Notes: a model not told the origin generated them from the sequence alone. Positions 9,369 through 18,343 are shown, numbered from the stretch's first letter. The stretch is DNA of 64,000 nt from Falcatimonas sp. MSJ-15 (GCF_018918265.1 NZ_JAHLQC010000008.1:124001-188000); one strand, 5' to 3'. Program-made: numbers and translations.

Positions 9369-9429
9369 TGTAACACAAAGTTACAGCTTGTTTCTATCAA
9401 AAAACAATCATTGCAGATTATAATCTGCA
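9369..9429 (+). promoter_or_regulatory. Two palindromes upstream of the spore protein gene
   Basis: An 18-bp perfect palindrome TGCAGATTATAATCTGCA (9412-9429) ends two bases before the GTGAGG ribosome site of the spore protein gene. A second inverted repeat, TGTAAC/GTTACA with a 5-bp spacer, lies at 9369-9385. They could be operator sites, or the first could fold in the mRNA next to the ribosome site. I could not find a convincing sigma-G promoter. Confidence 0.45.
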
Positions 9430-9447
9430 GAAAGTGAGGCGTTAATT

Positions 9448-9663
9448 ATGAGTAATAATTCATCAAACAGTTCATCAAACAATTCTGTACCCGAAGCTAG
9501 AGAAGCATTAGACAGATTTAAGATGGAAGTTGCTGAGGAGCTTGGAGTTCCTTTAAAGGCAGGTTACAATGGTGACCTTACTTCTAAACAGAACGGAAGT
9601 GTCGGCGGTTATATGGTTAAGAAAATGATTGAACGTCAGAAACAGGAGATGGCTGATAAATAA
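9448..9663 (+). CDS. Alpha/beta-type small acid-soluble spore protein
   Basis: A 71-residue DNA-binding spore coat-of-DNA protein. After a Ser/Asn-rich N-terminus it has the SASP signature: EALDRFKMEVAEELGVPL, with the GPR protease-site region around the Glu-Leu pair, then GDLTSKQNGSVGGYMVKKMI, the second conserved helix. These proteins coat DNA in the forespore and protect it from UV and heat. The gene stands alone on the plus strand with its own terminator. Expression should depend on forespore sigma-G, although the promoter was not recognised. It is the strongest evidence that the host makes endospores. Confidence 0.93.
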   Translation: MSNNSSNSSSNNSVPEAREALDRFKMEVAEELGVPLKAGYNGDLTSKQNGSVGGYMVKKMIERQKQEMADK

Positions 9664-9678
9664 CAGCCACAAAATTAA

Positions 9679-9706
9679 GGGGAGTCTTTATAAACTCCCC
9701 TTTTTC
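9679..9706 (+). terminator. Intrinsic terminator of the spore protein gene
   Basis: A GC-rich stem GGGGAGT/ACTCCCC with an 8-nt loop, followed directly by TTTTTC. This is a textbook rho-independent terminator 16 bp after the stop codon. Confidence 0.92.
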
Positions 9707-9835
9707 TTGTGATTTTAAATAATTTTATCTTTTCTAAGCATTTTTAATGATTTTAAGTGTCTCTTTTCTAAATATTTTTACTGTCACTTTTAAATCTTCA
9801 AATTTTTATTGTTACTTTTTTAAATCTCTTAAAGA

Positions 9836-10951
9836 TTACATTCCTATCTTAAGTGTATTTTCTTCAAGTGAAATACCTTTTGACAGTGTTATTGCGAACT
9901 TCTGTTCTGCGGTAAAACCTATCGTCTCACCAGGATTAAGAGTGATATCATTCTCAATTACATAATATGCTATATCATACAAAAATTCATTAAGTTCATT
10001 TGGCGTTTTCTCTGTTCCTATTACTTCTATCTCTTTTTTATCAAAATATTTAAGTCCAAAAGTATAACCATTAATTCCGGCTCTTGTACGATATATTCCA
10101 AAATATACCAGGTTTAATAATGGAATATCACCATCTTTTATAATCTCAGCAGCATTGATATAAAAATGTGGTTCAAATACTGTTCCACAATAATTAAATC
10201 CTATTGCATTTTTAAGTTTTAAAAGACTTGATGCTGCTTTTACAAATATAATTGCTACATCTTTAGCATCCATATTCTTATCATTCGCAACAACTGTAAG
10301 TATAATATGTGCTACATGAGTTTTGGTAACATCTACTGCTTCTTTCCACATGATACTTGTCTCTGCATTCTTAACAGCTTCTCCATTAGGAACCGGAACA
10401 GATACCATAGACGCCATAACAAGACATTTGTTATATGTAAAAGATAAAGTCTCATTCTTAATATCAAAATCAGTGAATTCATACTCCCAATCTTTTTCAA
10501 AGGAGTTCTTAAATCTTGAAACATCCATCTCACATGTATCTAATAATACAAAACCGGCAAATATTCCTTTCTTCTTACTGTCAGTATTCGTATTCTCATT
10601 CTCAACGACTTTACAACAATCTTTTCTGGCAAGATCCATGTAATACTTGCGAATCTTCTCTACAATTGCAGTAGCATCTGCAACAGCAGTCTTGTCTTTG
10701 TATTCTTCCATATCGCTAAATACATGTCCACAATTCGTAAGCTCATTCTCTTCATATCCACCACATACACCTAGCATCCATTTTGAAAATGCATTCTTTT
10801 TATACTTAAAAACGTAATAGTGCAAATTATGTAAATCAAATTCTGTTGCCAATGTAATTCTATATGGTTCTTTTCCAAGCTCATGCTCATCTTTTAACCA
10901 TTCAACCATCCCGTTATATGCCGCAGTTCTTTGTTCTTCATTTATGTTCAT
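9836..10951 (-). CDS. DUF4261 domain-containing protein
   Basis: A 371-residue soluble protein of unknown function. The C-terminal two thirds resemble DUF4261: THVAHIILTVVANDKN, VFEPHFYINAAEII, LVYFGIYRTRAGINGYTFGL and LYDIAYYVIENDITLNPGETIGF. The N-terminal 110 residues (starting MNINEEQRTAAYNGMVEWL) are rich in aromatic and acidic residues and form a separate, unrecognised region. There is no signal peptide or membrane segment. It is a single-gene unit between the spore protein terminator and recG, and nothing around it suggests a pathway. Family proteins are known only by their domain name. Confidence 0.7.
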   Translation of the reverse strand: MNINEEQRTAAYNGMVEWLKDEHELGKEPYRITLATEFDLHNLHYYVFKYKKNAFSKWMLGVCGGYEENELTNCGHVFSDMEEYKDKTAVADATAIVEKIRKYYMDLARKDCCKVVENENTNTDSKKKGIFAGFVLLDTCEMDVSRFKNSFEKDWEYEFTDFDIKNETLSFTYNKCLVMASMVSVPVPNGEAVKNAETSIMWKEAVDVTKTHVAHIILTVVANDKNMDAKDVAIIFVKAASSLLKLKNAIGFNYCGTVFEPHFYINAAEIIKDGDIPLLNLVYFGIYRTRAGINGYTFGLKYFDKKEIEVIGTEKTPNELNEFLYDIAYYVIENDITLNPGETIGFTAEQKFAITLSKGISLEENTLKIGM

Positions 10952-11062
10952 TAATACACACTCCTCGCTGCACTATCTCTCAATAACACTATGTTATATG
11001 CTTTATTCATCATAGTCAAGTATCAGAATGATTATTTATCTTTTTTTAACATTTTACAGATA

Positions 11063-13111
11063 TTACAGACATAATTTTTCAAAACCTTTTTCAAGATATT
11101 TATCTAATATATTTTTAATACCCTGATTTTTAATATTCTGAAGTTCAGGATCATTATTGTAAATAATATCACATGCTTCTTTTGCATCCTTTAATATCTC
11201 AGCATCTGTATATATATCACCAAGTTCAAATTGCAACAGACCACTTTGTCTTATTCCAAATATATCTCCCGGTCCTCTAAGCTTTAGATCTTCACTTGCT
11301 ATATAAAAACCATCATTTGACTTTGCAAGTATATTAAGTCTCTCTTTTGTTTTTTTAGATTTGGAATTGCTTACCATAATACAATATGATTGTGCCGATC
11401 CTCGTCCGACACGACCTCTTAACTGGTGTAACTGTGCAAGCCCAAATCTTCCGGCATCTTCTATCATAATAACAGTCGCATTAGGAACATTAACTCCAAC
11501 TTCGATAACAGTTGTTGATACAAGTACTTTTATCTCATTTTTTGCAAAACGTCCCATAATATCGTTCTTCTGTTCATTCTTCATCTTACCATGCAGATAT
11601 TCTATTGTTATTCCAGGTGCAAGTCCGGCTCGCAGTTCTTCTGAATAATCGATAACATTCTTAGCTTCAATATTCTCACTTTCTTCAACCATAGGACATA
11701 TTACATATACCTGATGTCCGGCTCTTATCTCATCTTCAATAAAACGATATGCTCTTGGCATATAGCTCTCATCAACTACGCAATTCTTAATCGGCAGTCT
11801 GTTAGCAGGAAGTTCGTCAACAATTGATATATCAAGATCACCATATATTATTATCGCAAGTGTTCTTGGAATAGGCGTTGCACTCATTACAAGTACATGT
11901 GGTTTGTGACCTTTTTCACCAAATGTATTACGCTGGTTTACTCCAAAACGATGCTGTTCATCTGTTATTACAAGTGCGAGATCATTATATTCTACTTTTT
12001 CCTGAATGAGTGCATGTGTACCAATTATAATCTGAGCCTTGCCACTGCTAATTGATTCATAAGCTGCTTTTTTATCTTTTCTACTTGTTGAACCTGTAAG
12101 AAGTACTATCTCTATATCAAGTCCACTATCTGCAAACATCTTAACTATCGAATCATATTGTTGCTTTGCAAGTACTTCTGTCGGCACCATCATAGCACTC
12201 TGTTTTCCGGCTAATGCACAGTTTAACAATGCAAGTACTGCAAGAATTGTCTTACCAGAACCTACATCTCCTTGAATAAGCCTATTCATTGTCTTGTCAG
12301 ATACCATATCACGTTTTATCTCTTCCCATACTTTTTGCTGAGCTTTCGTAAGTTCAAATGGCAGATTCTTTATGAATTCATCAGTTCTTGTGTCATTGCA
12401 AATCACATGTTCATTAATACTTACTTCTTTAACTTCCCTTAATTTTCTAATAGCCATAAGGAACCTAAAAAACTCATCAAATACAAGTCTTTTTCTTGCT
12501 TTTATAACATTATCCGTACTTAAAGGAAAATGTATATTCTTTAATGCAAAATTGTATTCACTAAGATTATATTTTTCTCTAAAATCTGCCGGAAGATAAT
12601 CTTCATACATTCCTTGAACTTCAAATACTTTTTTTACCGATTTGGATACCATATTATTAGTAAGACCTTTTGTAAGTGCATATACCGGCTGCATCTCATG
12701 AAGTTTTAATTCATATTCTGCAAGAGTATATATTGATGGCTGTTCCATTACTTTTGCACCACGTTTATATATGATTCGTCCACGAAATATATATCGCATC
12801 CCTATTCTTAATTTGTTCTTCAAAAATGGCATATTATACCATGTAAGTCTCAATGTATCATGGTTCACATCTTTGATATATACTGATAATATCTGAAGAT
12901 TTCTAACTTTTTCTAATGTTACATTAGAACATATTACTGCATCAATTGATACTATATCATCCATATCTGCATCAACAAGTGTAACAGGCATAGCAAATGT
13001 ATCATAAGCTCTTGGATAATAGTTAACAAGATCTTCACTTGTATATACTCCAACCTTATTAAATAACTGCTCAGTTTTTTCACCGATACCCTTGATGTCT
13101 CTTAACTCCAT
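11063..13111 (-). CDS. recG: ATP-dependent DNA helicase RecG
   Basis: A 682-residue branch-migration helicase that rescues stalled forks and processes Holliday junctions. The N-terminal wedge/OB region (about residues 1-230) starts MELRDIKGIGEKTEQLF. The helicase motor has Walker A GDVGSGKTILAVLALL, Walker B as DEQHRFGV (the RecG-type DExH box), motif III SATPIPRTLA, and the C-terminal motifs STTVIEVGVNVPNAT and HQLRGRVGRG. The KLRGPGDIFGIRQSG segment is specific to RecG. Length is typical. AGGGGG precedes the ATG. It lies 220 bp downstream of serS, with a hairpin and a 9-bp tandem repeat in the gap. Confidence 0.96.
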   Translation of the reverse strand: MELRDIKGIGEKTEQLFNKVGVYTSEDLVNYYPRAYDTFAMPVTLVDADMDDIVSIDAVICSNVTLEKVRNLQILSVYIKDVNHDTLRLTWYNMPFLKNKLRIGMRYIFRGRIIYKRGAKVMEQPSIYTLAEYELKLHEMQPVYALTKGLTNNMVSKSVKKVFEVQGMYEDYLPADFREKYNLSEYNFALKNIHFPLSTDNVIKARKRLVFDEFFRFLMAIRKLREVKEVSINEHVICNDTRTDEFIKNLPFELTKAQQKVWEEIKRDMVSDKTMNRLIQGDVGSGKTILAVLALLNCALAGKQSAMMVPTEVLAKQQYDSIVKMFADSGLDIEIVLLTGSTSRKDKKAAYESISSGKAQIIIGTHALIQEKVEYNDLALVITDEQHRFGVNQRNTFGEKGHKPHVLVMSATPIPRTLAIIIYGDLDISIVDELPANRLPIKNCVVDESYMPRAYRFIEDEIRAGHQVYVICPMVEESENIEAKNVIDYSEELRAGLAPGITIEYLHGKMKNEQKNDIMGRFAKNEIKVLVSTTVIEVGVNVPNATVIMIEDAGRFGLAQLHQLRGRVGRGSAQSYCIMVSNSKSKKTKERLNILAKSNDGFYIASEDLKLRGPGDIFGIRQSGLLQFELGDIYTDAEILKDAKEACDIIYNNDPELQNIKNQGIKNILDKYLEKGFEKLCL

Positions 13112-13133
13112 ACTCTTTCCCCCTGTCTGTTAC

Positions 13134-13179
13134 AATGAGCCGTCAAAAATAAAATCCTTATCTTTAACGGCTCATTTTT
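13134..13179 (+). terminator. Hairpin between recG and serS with T-run on the plus strand
   Basis: AATGAGCCGT (13134-13143) pairs with ACGGCTCATT (13167-13176) across a 23-nt loop. The T-run follows only on the plus strand, but no plus-strand gene lies upstream. It may block antisense transcription into the intergenic region, or form a leader structure just upstream of the recG ribosome site when read on the minus strand. Confidence 0.4.
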
Positions 13180-13232
13180 ATATGTTATCTTTTATTCTCT
13201 AATAGCATCTATTAGAATAGTTCTTCATTATC

Positions 13233-13286
13233 ATAATACTGATAATGCTCATAATACTCATAATACTGATAATACTGATAATTATT
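13233..13286. repeat. 9-bp tandem repeat between serS and recG
   Basis: Five consecutive copies of ATAATRCTS (13233-13277) plus a partial sixth to 13286. Copies 1, 4 and 5 are identical (ATAATACTG). It lies downstream of the serS stop and is a simple slippage-prone minisatellite. Confidence 0.9.
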
Positions 13287-13331
13287 CTTATATATCATGA
13301 TAGATATTATAATATATAACGATATTATCTA

Positions 13332-14609
13332 CTATTTAATTACTGTCATTCCACCCATGTATGGCTGTAATGCTTTTGGAATATTTACTGAACCATCAGC
13401 ATTAAGATTGTTCTCAAGGAATGCGATTAACATTCTAGGTGGAGCTACAACTGTATTATTTAATGTATGAGCAAAGTATTTACCATCTTTGCCATTTACA
13501 CGAATCTTAAGTCTTCTTGCCTGGGCATCTCCAAGATTTGAACAACTTCCGACTTCAAAGTATTTCTTCTGTCTTGGTGACCATGCTTCAACGTCAATTG
13601 ATTTAACTTTAAGATCTGCAAGATCTCCTGAACAACATTCAAGTGTTCTTACTGGAATATCTAATGAACGGAATAATTCTACTGTATTCTGCCATAATTT
13701 ATCAAACCACATCTTGCTTTCTTCTGGTTTACATACAACAACCATCTCCTGTTTTTCGAACTGGTGAATACGATATACACCTCTCTCTTCAATACCATGA
13801 GCACCTTTTTCTTTTCTAAAACATGGTGAATAACTTGTTAATGTCTGTGGTAATGATTCTTCTGGAACGATTGTATCAATGAATTTACCAATCATTGAAT
13901 GTTCACTTGTACCTATAAGATAGAGATCTTCTCCCTCAATCTTATACATCATAGCTTCCATCTCATCAAAGCTCATAACACCTGTAACAACATCACTTCT
14001 GATCATAAAAGGAGGTACACAATAAGTAAAGCCTTTGTTAATCATGAAATCTCTTGCATAAGAGATAACTGCAGAATGTAATCTTGCAATATCTCCCATT
14101 AAGTAATAGAAACCATTTCCTGCAACTTTTCTTGCACTATCAAGATCAATACCATTGAATTTTTCCATAATCTCTGTATGATATGGAATCTCAAAATCAG
14201 GAACTACAGGTTCACCAAATTTTTCTATTTCAACATTTTCACTATCATCTTTACCAATTGGAACGCTTGGATCTATGATATTAGGAATAACCATCATGAT
14301 TTTCTTAATCTTTTCCTGAAGTTCAGTTTCTTTTTCTTCAAGTTCTGCAAGATGTTCAGCATCCTTATTAACCTGTTCTTTTAACTGTTCAGCTTCTTCT
14401 TTTTTGCCTTGTCCCATTAACATACCAATCTGCTTTGATACAGACTTTCTATTAGCACGAAGATCATCAGCTTCCTGCTGTGTCTTTCTGCTTAATGCAT
14501 CAAGTTCAATTACTTCATCAACTAAAGGTAATTTTCTGTCCTGAAATTTGTTTTTAATGTTCTGCTTTACAATATCTGGATTTTCTCTTAAAAATTTTAA
14601 ATCTAACAT
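13332..14609 (-). CDS. serS: Seryl-tRNA synthetase
   Basis: Charges tRNA-Ser with serine. The 425-residue protein has the N-terminal coiled-coil arm (residues 1-110, LDALSRKTQQEADDLRANRK) that holds the long variable arm of tRNA-Ser. The class II core follows, with GTSEHSMIGKFIDTIV (serine pocket), motif 2 PCFRKEKGAHGIEERGVYRI, HQFEKQEM, ECCSGDLADLKVKSIDVE, and motif 3 NNTVVAPPRMLIAFLEN. The motif-2 loop (GIEERG) and motif 3 (NNTVVAPPR) differ from E. coli SerS but, as I recall, are usual in this clostridial branch. A T-box leader 256 bp upstream controls it. AGGAG precedes the ATG. Confidence 0.95.
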   Translation of the reverse strand: MLDLKFLRENPDIVKQNIKNKFQDRKLPLVDEVIELDALSRKTQQEADDLRANRKSVSKQIGMLMGQGKKEEAEQLKEQVNKDAEHLAELEEKETELQEKIKKIMMVIPNIIDPSVPIGKDDSENVEIEKFGEPVVPDFEIPYHTEIMEKFNGIDLDSARKVAGNGFYYLMGDIARLHSAVISYARDFMINKGFTYCVPPFMIRSDVVTGVMSFDEMEAMMYKIEGEDLYLIGTSEHSMIGKFIDTIVPEESLPQTLTSYSPCFRKEKGAHGIEERGVYRIHQFEKQEMVVVCKPEESKMWFDKLWQNTVELFRSLDIPVRTLECCSGDLADLKVKSIDVEAWSPRQKKYFEVGSCSNLGDAQARRLKIRVNGKDGKYFAHTLNNTVVAPPRMLIAFLENNLNADGSVNIPKALQPYMGGMTVIK

Positions 14610-14865
14610 ATTCTTCTCCTATTGTGATATTAGACATATCACAACATATCCTTTCTTATAAATTTAATATTCTTATATTCTTTATATCAATCTCATCGAT
14701 AACTGATATTAACTTTTATTATCTACCAACTAGTATTCTTTGGTTCTAGTTAGTAGCATTATTTAGTACTAGCTTTAATTATATACTAGTCATTTGATTA
14801 TAGCATCTATATTTAATAATAATGCTATAATTATCAGTCATCTGTGAGAAAGAGTATCACATAAC
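14610..14865 (-). other. Long untranslated stretch between T-box terminator and serS
   Basis: There is no gene here. Four CTAG tetranucleotides fall within about 65 bp (14725-14792), including imperfect inverted pairs such as ACTAG..CTAGT. The distance from T-box terminator to start codon (256 bp) is longer than usual. Confidence 0.5.
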
Positions 14866-15060
14866 AAAAAAAGACTCCCTCCCTATATAATAATAGGGAC
14901 GAAAGTCTTCCGCGTTGCCACCCTGATTGCAGAATAATCTGCCTCTCATTAAGTATTATAAGGTATACAAAACCTGGATTCATCATCCAATACTCGAAAA
15001 GTGGAAAGGCTGCTTCAGATATCAGTTCACACCAGACACTGACTCTCTGCAATCCGAATT
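14866..15060 (-). promoter_or_regulatory. T-box leader of serS with terminator
   Basis: The minus strand contains the invariant T-box AGGGTGGCAACGCGG (14910-14924). It is followed by the terminator stem AAGACT..TCCCTAT/ATAGGGA..AGTCTT (14873-14909) and seven T residues (14866-14872). Upstream lie the Stem I start GCAGAGAGTCAG and a distal GGTGTGAAC loop. Uncharged tRNA-Ser binding would favour the antiterminator and raise serS expression. I could not fix the specifier triplet with certainty; a UCC within CUUUCCACU is one candidate. The 5' boundary is approximate. Confidence 0.93.
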
Positions 15061-15120
15061 GCAACCGAATTTTTTCTCAAACGTATATTGTCAATATTTA
15101 TCTTCTAATAACTCTAATAA

Positions 15121-15345
15121 TTATTTGAACCAACCATGTTTTGGACATGCAATATTCCATATCTTAATACCACATATTGTTGGACATGTACAAAGTGCAA
15201 CAGCTGGTACTGAATCACCACTATCATACTGTGGTTCTGATGGCTTAAAGCATGTTGGATCAAATGGATTACTGTATGCTGCTAAAACTGGTTCGAAGAA
15301 TAATTCTTCATTTTCGCTAATTATAGGCTTGTTGTAATTTTTCAT
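15121..15345 (-). CDS. Small Cys-rich peptide, RiPP/bacteriocin precursor-like
   Basis: A 74-residue peptide with a leader/core layout. Residues 1-30 are acidic and Cys-free (MKNYNKPIISENEELFFEPV, then LAAYSNPFDP). The rest carries five Cys at 32, 52, 54, 58 and 67, ending in a hydrophobic, aromatic core with LCTCPTICGIKIWN and CPKHGWFK. The ATG at 15343-15345 has AGGAG 10 nt upstream; an in-frame TTG seven codons earlier has no ribosome site. I do not recognise a named family. The layout suggests a ribosomally made, modified peptide, but no radical SAM maturase, LanM, YcaO, protease or exporter is within several genes. A small metal- or redox-binding protein is the alternative. Confidence 0.6.
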   Translation of the reverse strand: MKNYNKPIISENEELFFEPVLAAYSNPFDPTCFKPSEPQYDSGDSVPAVALCTCPTICGIKIWNIACPKHGWFK

Positions 15346-15580
15346 CTTACGTTCGCTCCTCTTCAATAAAATTATATAACTTACTCACTTAGAATATAAC
15401 TTTTTGAAGAATAAGTCAAGACTTTTTGTTAATAATTCAAAACTATTTTTCGTCAATTCCGTTCCCATACTTTAGTAGTCTATATTCTTTTAATTATTAT
15501 AAACTATTTTTTATATTATTAAGTATAATATCTATCTTAGTTAATAACTTTTATAATTATCTGCATTACTACTAATTGAA

Positions 15581-17257
15581 TTATTCAGCTGATACTACAT
15601 AATAATATATTGGCTGTCCACCGAACTGAACTTCAATATCACATGAAGGATATTTTTCTTCAATAACTGAAGCTACTTCATTAGCCTGTTCTTCTGTTAT
15701 ATCCTGGCCATAATAGAGACTTATAAGTTCTGTCTCATCGTCAACAATCTCATTGATAAGAGCAATTGTTGTATCTTTTACATTATGGCCAACTGTTAAG
15801 ATTGCTTTATCACCAATACCCATTATATCGCCTTGATGTATCTCTTTATTATCAATATTAGTATCTCTTACTGCATATGTGATCTGACCTGTCTTAACCC
15901 GCTGCATCTCTTCTATCATATGTTCTTCATTCTCTTTAGCAGATTTATCATATACAAAGTTGATAATAGCTGTTATTCCCTGTGGTATTGTCTTAGAAGG
16001 AATAACAATAATCTCTTTGTTCTCGCATATACTTGCTGCCTGGTTAGCTGCAAGTATGATATTACTATTATTAGGAAAGATGAAGATTGTATCTGCATTA
16101 ACTTTATCAATTGCATTAAGCATATCTTCTGTACTTGGATTCATAGTCTGACCACCTTCGATAAGATAATCAACACCAAGTCCTTTAAATATCTCGCTTA
16201 AGCCTTCACCGGCAGATACTGCGATAAATCCAAACTCTTTACGTTCTTCATTAGCACTCTCTTCTTTTACAGATGTACTCTCTGTAGTATCTGTTGATTC
16301 AGCCATCAATCTTTCTTCATGTTCTTCTCTCATATTATCAATCTTAATCTTAGAAAGAGAACCATATGTTAAAGCTTTAGTAATAGCAACACCCGGTTCA
16401 TTAGTATGCACATGAACTTTTACAACTTCATCATCTGCAACAACAACAATTGAATCACCGATTGATTCAAGGAATGCTTTGAGTTGTAATTCTTCATTTT
16501 TGTCAAATTCCTTCTCAAGATTAATAATAAATTCTGTACAATATCCAAACTTAATATCTACATTCTCAAGTGCCTGCTGTGCATTAGCTAATTTCTTTGT
16601 ATCATTATCTTCATTCTTAGCACTTTCGAATTTAATCTCTTTACCAAGGAATGCATCATAACATCCTTTTAGTACAGTCATAAGGCCCTGTCCACCTGAG
16701 TCTACAACACCTGCCTGTTTTAATACTGGCAACATATCTGGTGTCTTTGAAAGTACATAATCACCATATTCAATAGCACCTTCAAAAATAGCATTAAGAT
16801 CTTCTGTTGTCTGAGCAAGTTCATTAACTTTCTCAGCTACACCTTTTGCTACAGTAAGAATTGTTCCTTCTTTTGGTTTCATAACAGCTTTGTAAGCTGT
16901 CTCTACAGCACGTTCAAAACTCTTTGCTATAATCTCTGAATTAATCTCATTAACTTCTTTGATCTCTTTTGTGAAGCCTCTGAAAAGCTGAGATAAGATA
17001 ACTCCTGAATTACCTCTTGCTCCTCTTAAAGATCCACTTGATATTGCTTTTGCAAGATTAGCAAATGTAGGTTCTGTAATGTTGTTTACTTCACCTGCAG
17101 CTGACATAATAGTTAATGTCATATTAGTACCTGTATCACCATCTGGAACAGGGAATACATTCAAATCATTAATCCATTCTTTTTTTGACTCAAGATTAGC
17201 TGCCCCGGCAAGAAACATCTTCTGAAGAGTCTGTGCATCTATTGTATTAACTACCAC
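15581..17257 (-). CDS. fakA: Fatty acid kinase FakA (DAK2 domain, YloV)
   Basis: A 558-residue ATP-dependent kinase that phosphorylates fatty acids bound to FakB. The N-terminal DhaL/DAK2 domain (about 1-210) shows NDLNVFPVPDGDTGTNMTLT (metal-binding Asp cluster), GSLRGARGNSGVILSQLFRG and KPKEGTILTVAKG. The middle and C-terminal domains include the GYCTEFIINLE and VKVHVHTNEPG segments and a DegV-like fold. The start is GTG with AAGGAGG 8 nt upstream. The gene directly follows the Asp23 gene, the standard yloU-yloV pair. No fakB (DegV) gene is in the window. It supports uptake of exogenous fatty acids into phospholipid. Confidence 0.93.
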   Translation of the reverse strand: MVVNTIDAQTLQKMFLAGAANLESKKEWINDLNVFPVPDGDTGTNMTLTIMSAAGEVNNITEPTFANLAKAISSGSLRGARGNSGVILSQLFRGFTKEIKEVNEINSEIIAKSFERAVETAYKAVMKPKEGTILTVAKGVAEKVNELAQTTEDLNAIFEGAIEYGDYVLSKTPDMLPVLKQAGVVDSGGQGLMTVLKGCYDAFLGKEIKFESAKNEDNDTKKLANAQQALENVDIKFGYCTEFIINLEKEFDKNEELQLKAFLESIGDSIVVVADDEVVKVHVHTNEPGVAITKALTYGSLSKIKIDNMREEHEERLMAESTDTTESTSVKEESANEERKEFGFIAVSAGEGLSEIFKGLGVDYLIEGGQTMNPSTEDMLNAIDKVNADTIFIFPNNSNIILAANQAASICENKEIIVIPSKTIPQGITAIINFVYDKSAKENEEHMIEEMQRVKTGQITYAVRDTNIDNKEIHQGDIMGIGDKAILTVGHNVKDTTIALINEIVDDETELISLYYGQDITEEQANEVASVIEEKYPSCDIEVQFGGQPIYYYVVSAE

Positions 17258-17296
17258 AACTGGTTCCTCCTTAAATCTGTATAAGAGTACTGATTC

Positions 17297-17656
17297 TTAA
17301 TCTATGACTCTTACACCTTCTACATAAATATTAATTTTCTCAATTTCCATTCCTGTAAATTCTTCAACTTTGTATTTAACATTATTGATTAAATTATCTG
17401 CAACTGTTGAAATACTCACACCATAAGCTACAATAACATGAAAATCTACTGTGATTTTATTATTCTCATCCACAACAACATTAATACCATGAGTGAGACT
17501 GTCTCTTTTTAAGAGTTTTACAAGTCCATCTTTTACATTAACGGCTGCCATTCCTACAATTCCAAAACACTCAACTGCAGTGGATCCTGCATAATTCGCA
17601 ATAACATCAGTATCTATAATTATTTCGCCTAACTGATTATTCATTTTACCTTTCAT
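17297..17656 (-). CDS. Asp23/Gls24 family envelope stress response protein (YloU)
   Basis: A 119-residue soluble Asp23-family protein: GEIIIDTDVIANYAGSTAVE, then CFGIVGMAAVNVKDG, HGINVVVDENNKITVDFHVI and YGVSISTVADNLINNVKYKV. These proteins associate with the membrane and respond to cell-wall stress, and one often precedes fakA. GGGAGG lies 8 nt before the ATG, and only 39 bp separate it from fakA, so the two are co-transcribed. Confidence 0.92.
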   Translation of the reverse strand: MKGKMNNQLGEIIIDTDVIANYAGSTAVECFGIVGMAAVNVKDGLVKLLKRDSLTHGINVVVDENNKITVDFHVIVAYGVSISTVADNLINNVKYKVEEFTGMEIEKINIYVEGVRVID

Positions 17657-17763
17657 AATTAATACCTCCCATTATTTTAGAGAATTCTTTAAACATTATA
17701 TACCAATTTAAAGAAAAAATAAATATATAAAATTTATTTTGATAATAAAAACATTTCAATAAG

Positions 17764-17794
17764 AAAAAAAAACCCGGCAGGCAAACCTGCCAGG
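17764..17794 (-). terminator. Intrinsic terminator of the 17.8-kb membrane protein gene
   Basis: On the minus strand the stem CCTGGCAGG/CCTGCCGGG with a TTTG loop is followed by nine T residues. It is a strong terminator immediately after the stop codon at 17799, and it isolates that gene from asp23-fakA. Confidence 0.95.
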
Positions 17795-17798
17795 ATAT

Positions 17799-18254
17799 TT
17801 AAAAACAATGTACCAGCTTGCGCATCTTAAATGATATAATTAAAAAAACACTCGCAAGCATCATCTGTATAATATAATAGTATCCTACATAATACATATG
17901 CCCATTTTTAAATGATATCGATAATAGTGCACCATATTGAGATATAAAGTACAAAAAGAATATAACAAATAAATTCGCTGCAATCTTTACGCTTGAACGT
18001 TTAAATGCTCTTTTAGAAAGTGGCTGATCCTTTTTTTTAAGTGAATAGTTGTATGCTTCACTTAAGAATATAACGTCTCTTTTTCTGTCAGGTATAAAAT
18101 ATGCACCACCAGACTTATACATCTTAGCTTTGCCTTTCATAACTTTACCATAAAAATTAACTTCACATTCCATGAGCCTGTACTTTCTTTTTCTTTTTAT
18201 AACACGCTTAAAGCTTATATTACAACCTATATATTCAAGGTCATTTATATACAT
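17799..18254 (-). CDS. Small two-helix membrane protein, unknown
   Basis: A 151-residue protein with no family I recognise. Residues 1-85 are basic and probably cytosolic (FKRVIKRKRKYRLMECEVNF, and a GKAKMYKSGGAYFIPDRKRD turn). Two hydrophobic segments follow (IAANLFVIFFLYFISQYGAL and YYIIQMMLASVFLIISF), then a short basic tail. I start at the ATG at 18252-18254, 8 nt after AGAGG; an in-frame GTG three codons earlier is less likely. It is a single-gene unit between pyk and the asp23-fakA pair with a strong terminator. Confidence 0.65.
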   Translation of the reverse strand: MYINDLEYIGCNISFKRVIKRKRKYRLMECEVNFYGKVMKGKAKMYKSGGAYFIPDRKRDVIFLSEAYNYSLKKKDQPLSKRAFKRSSVKIAANLFVIFFLYFISQYGALLSISFKNGHMYYVGYYYIIQMMLASVFLIISFKMRKLVHCF

Positions 18255-18343
18255 TACACACACCTCTGATAATTCATGGGATGCTATATCTAATAACAGA
18301 TACGCATTATATTATATTGAACAGTTGTTGTTATTTTGCAACA

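Noticed and set aside
13233..13286. CRISPR-like array
   Set aside because: The units are 9 bp with no spacers; this is a simple tandem repeat. No CRISPR array or cas gene is in the window.
14834..15064. A 76-codon minus-strand open frame before serS
   Set aside because: It lies entirely in the T-box leader, whose conserved RNA motifs explain the sequence.
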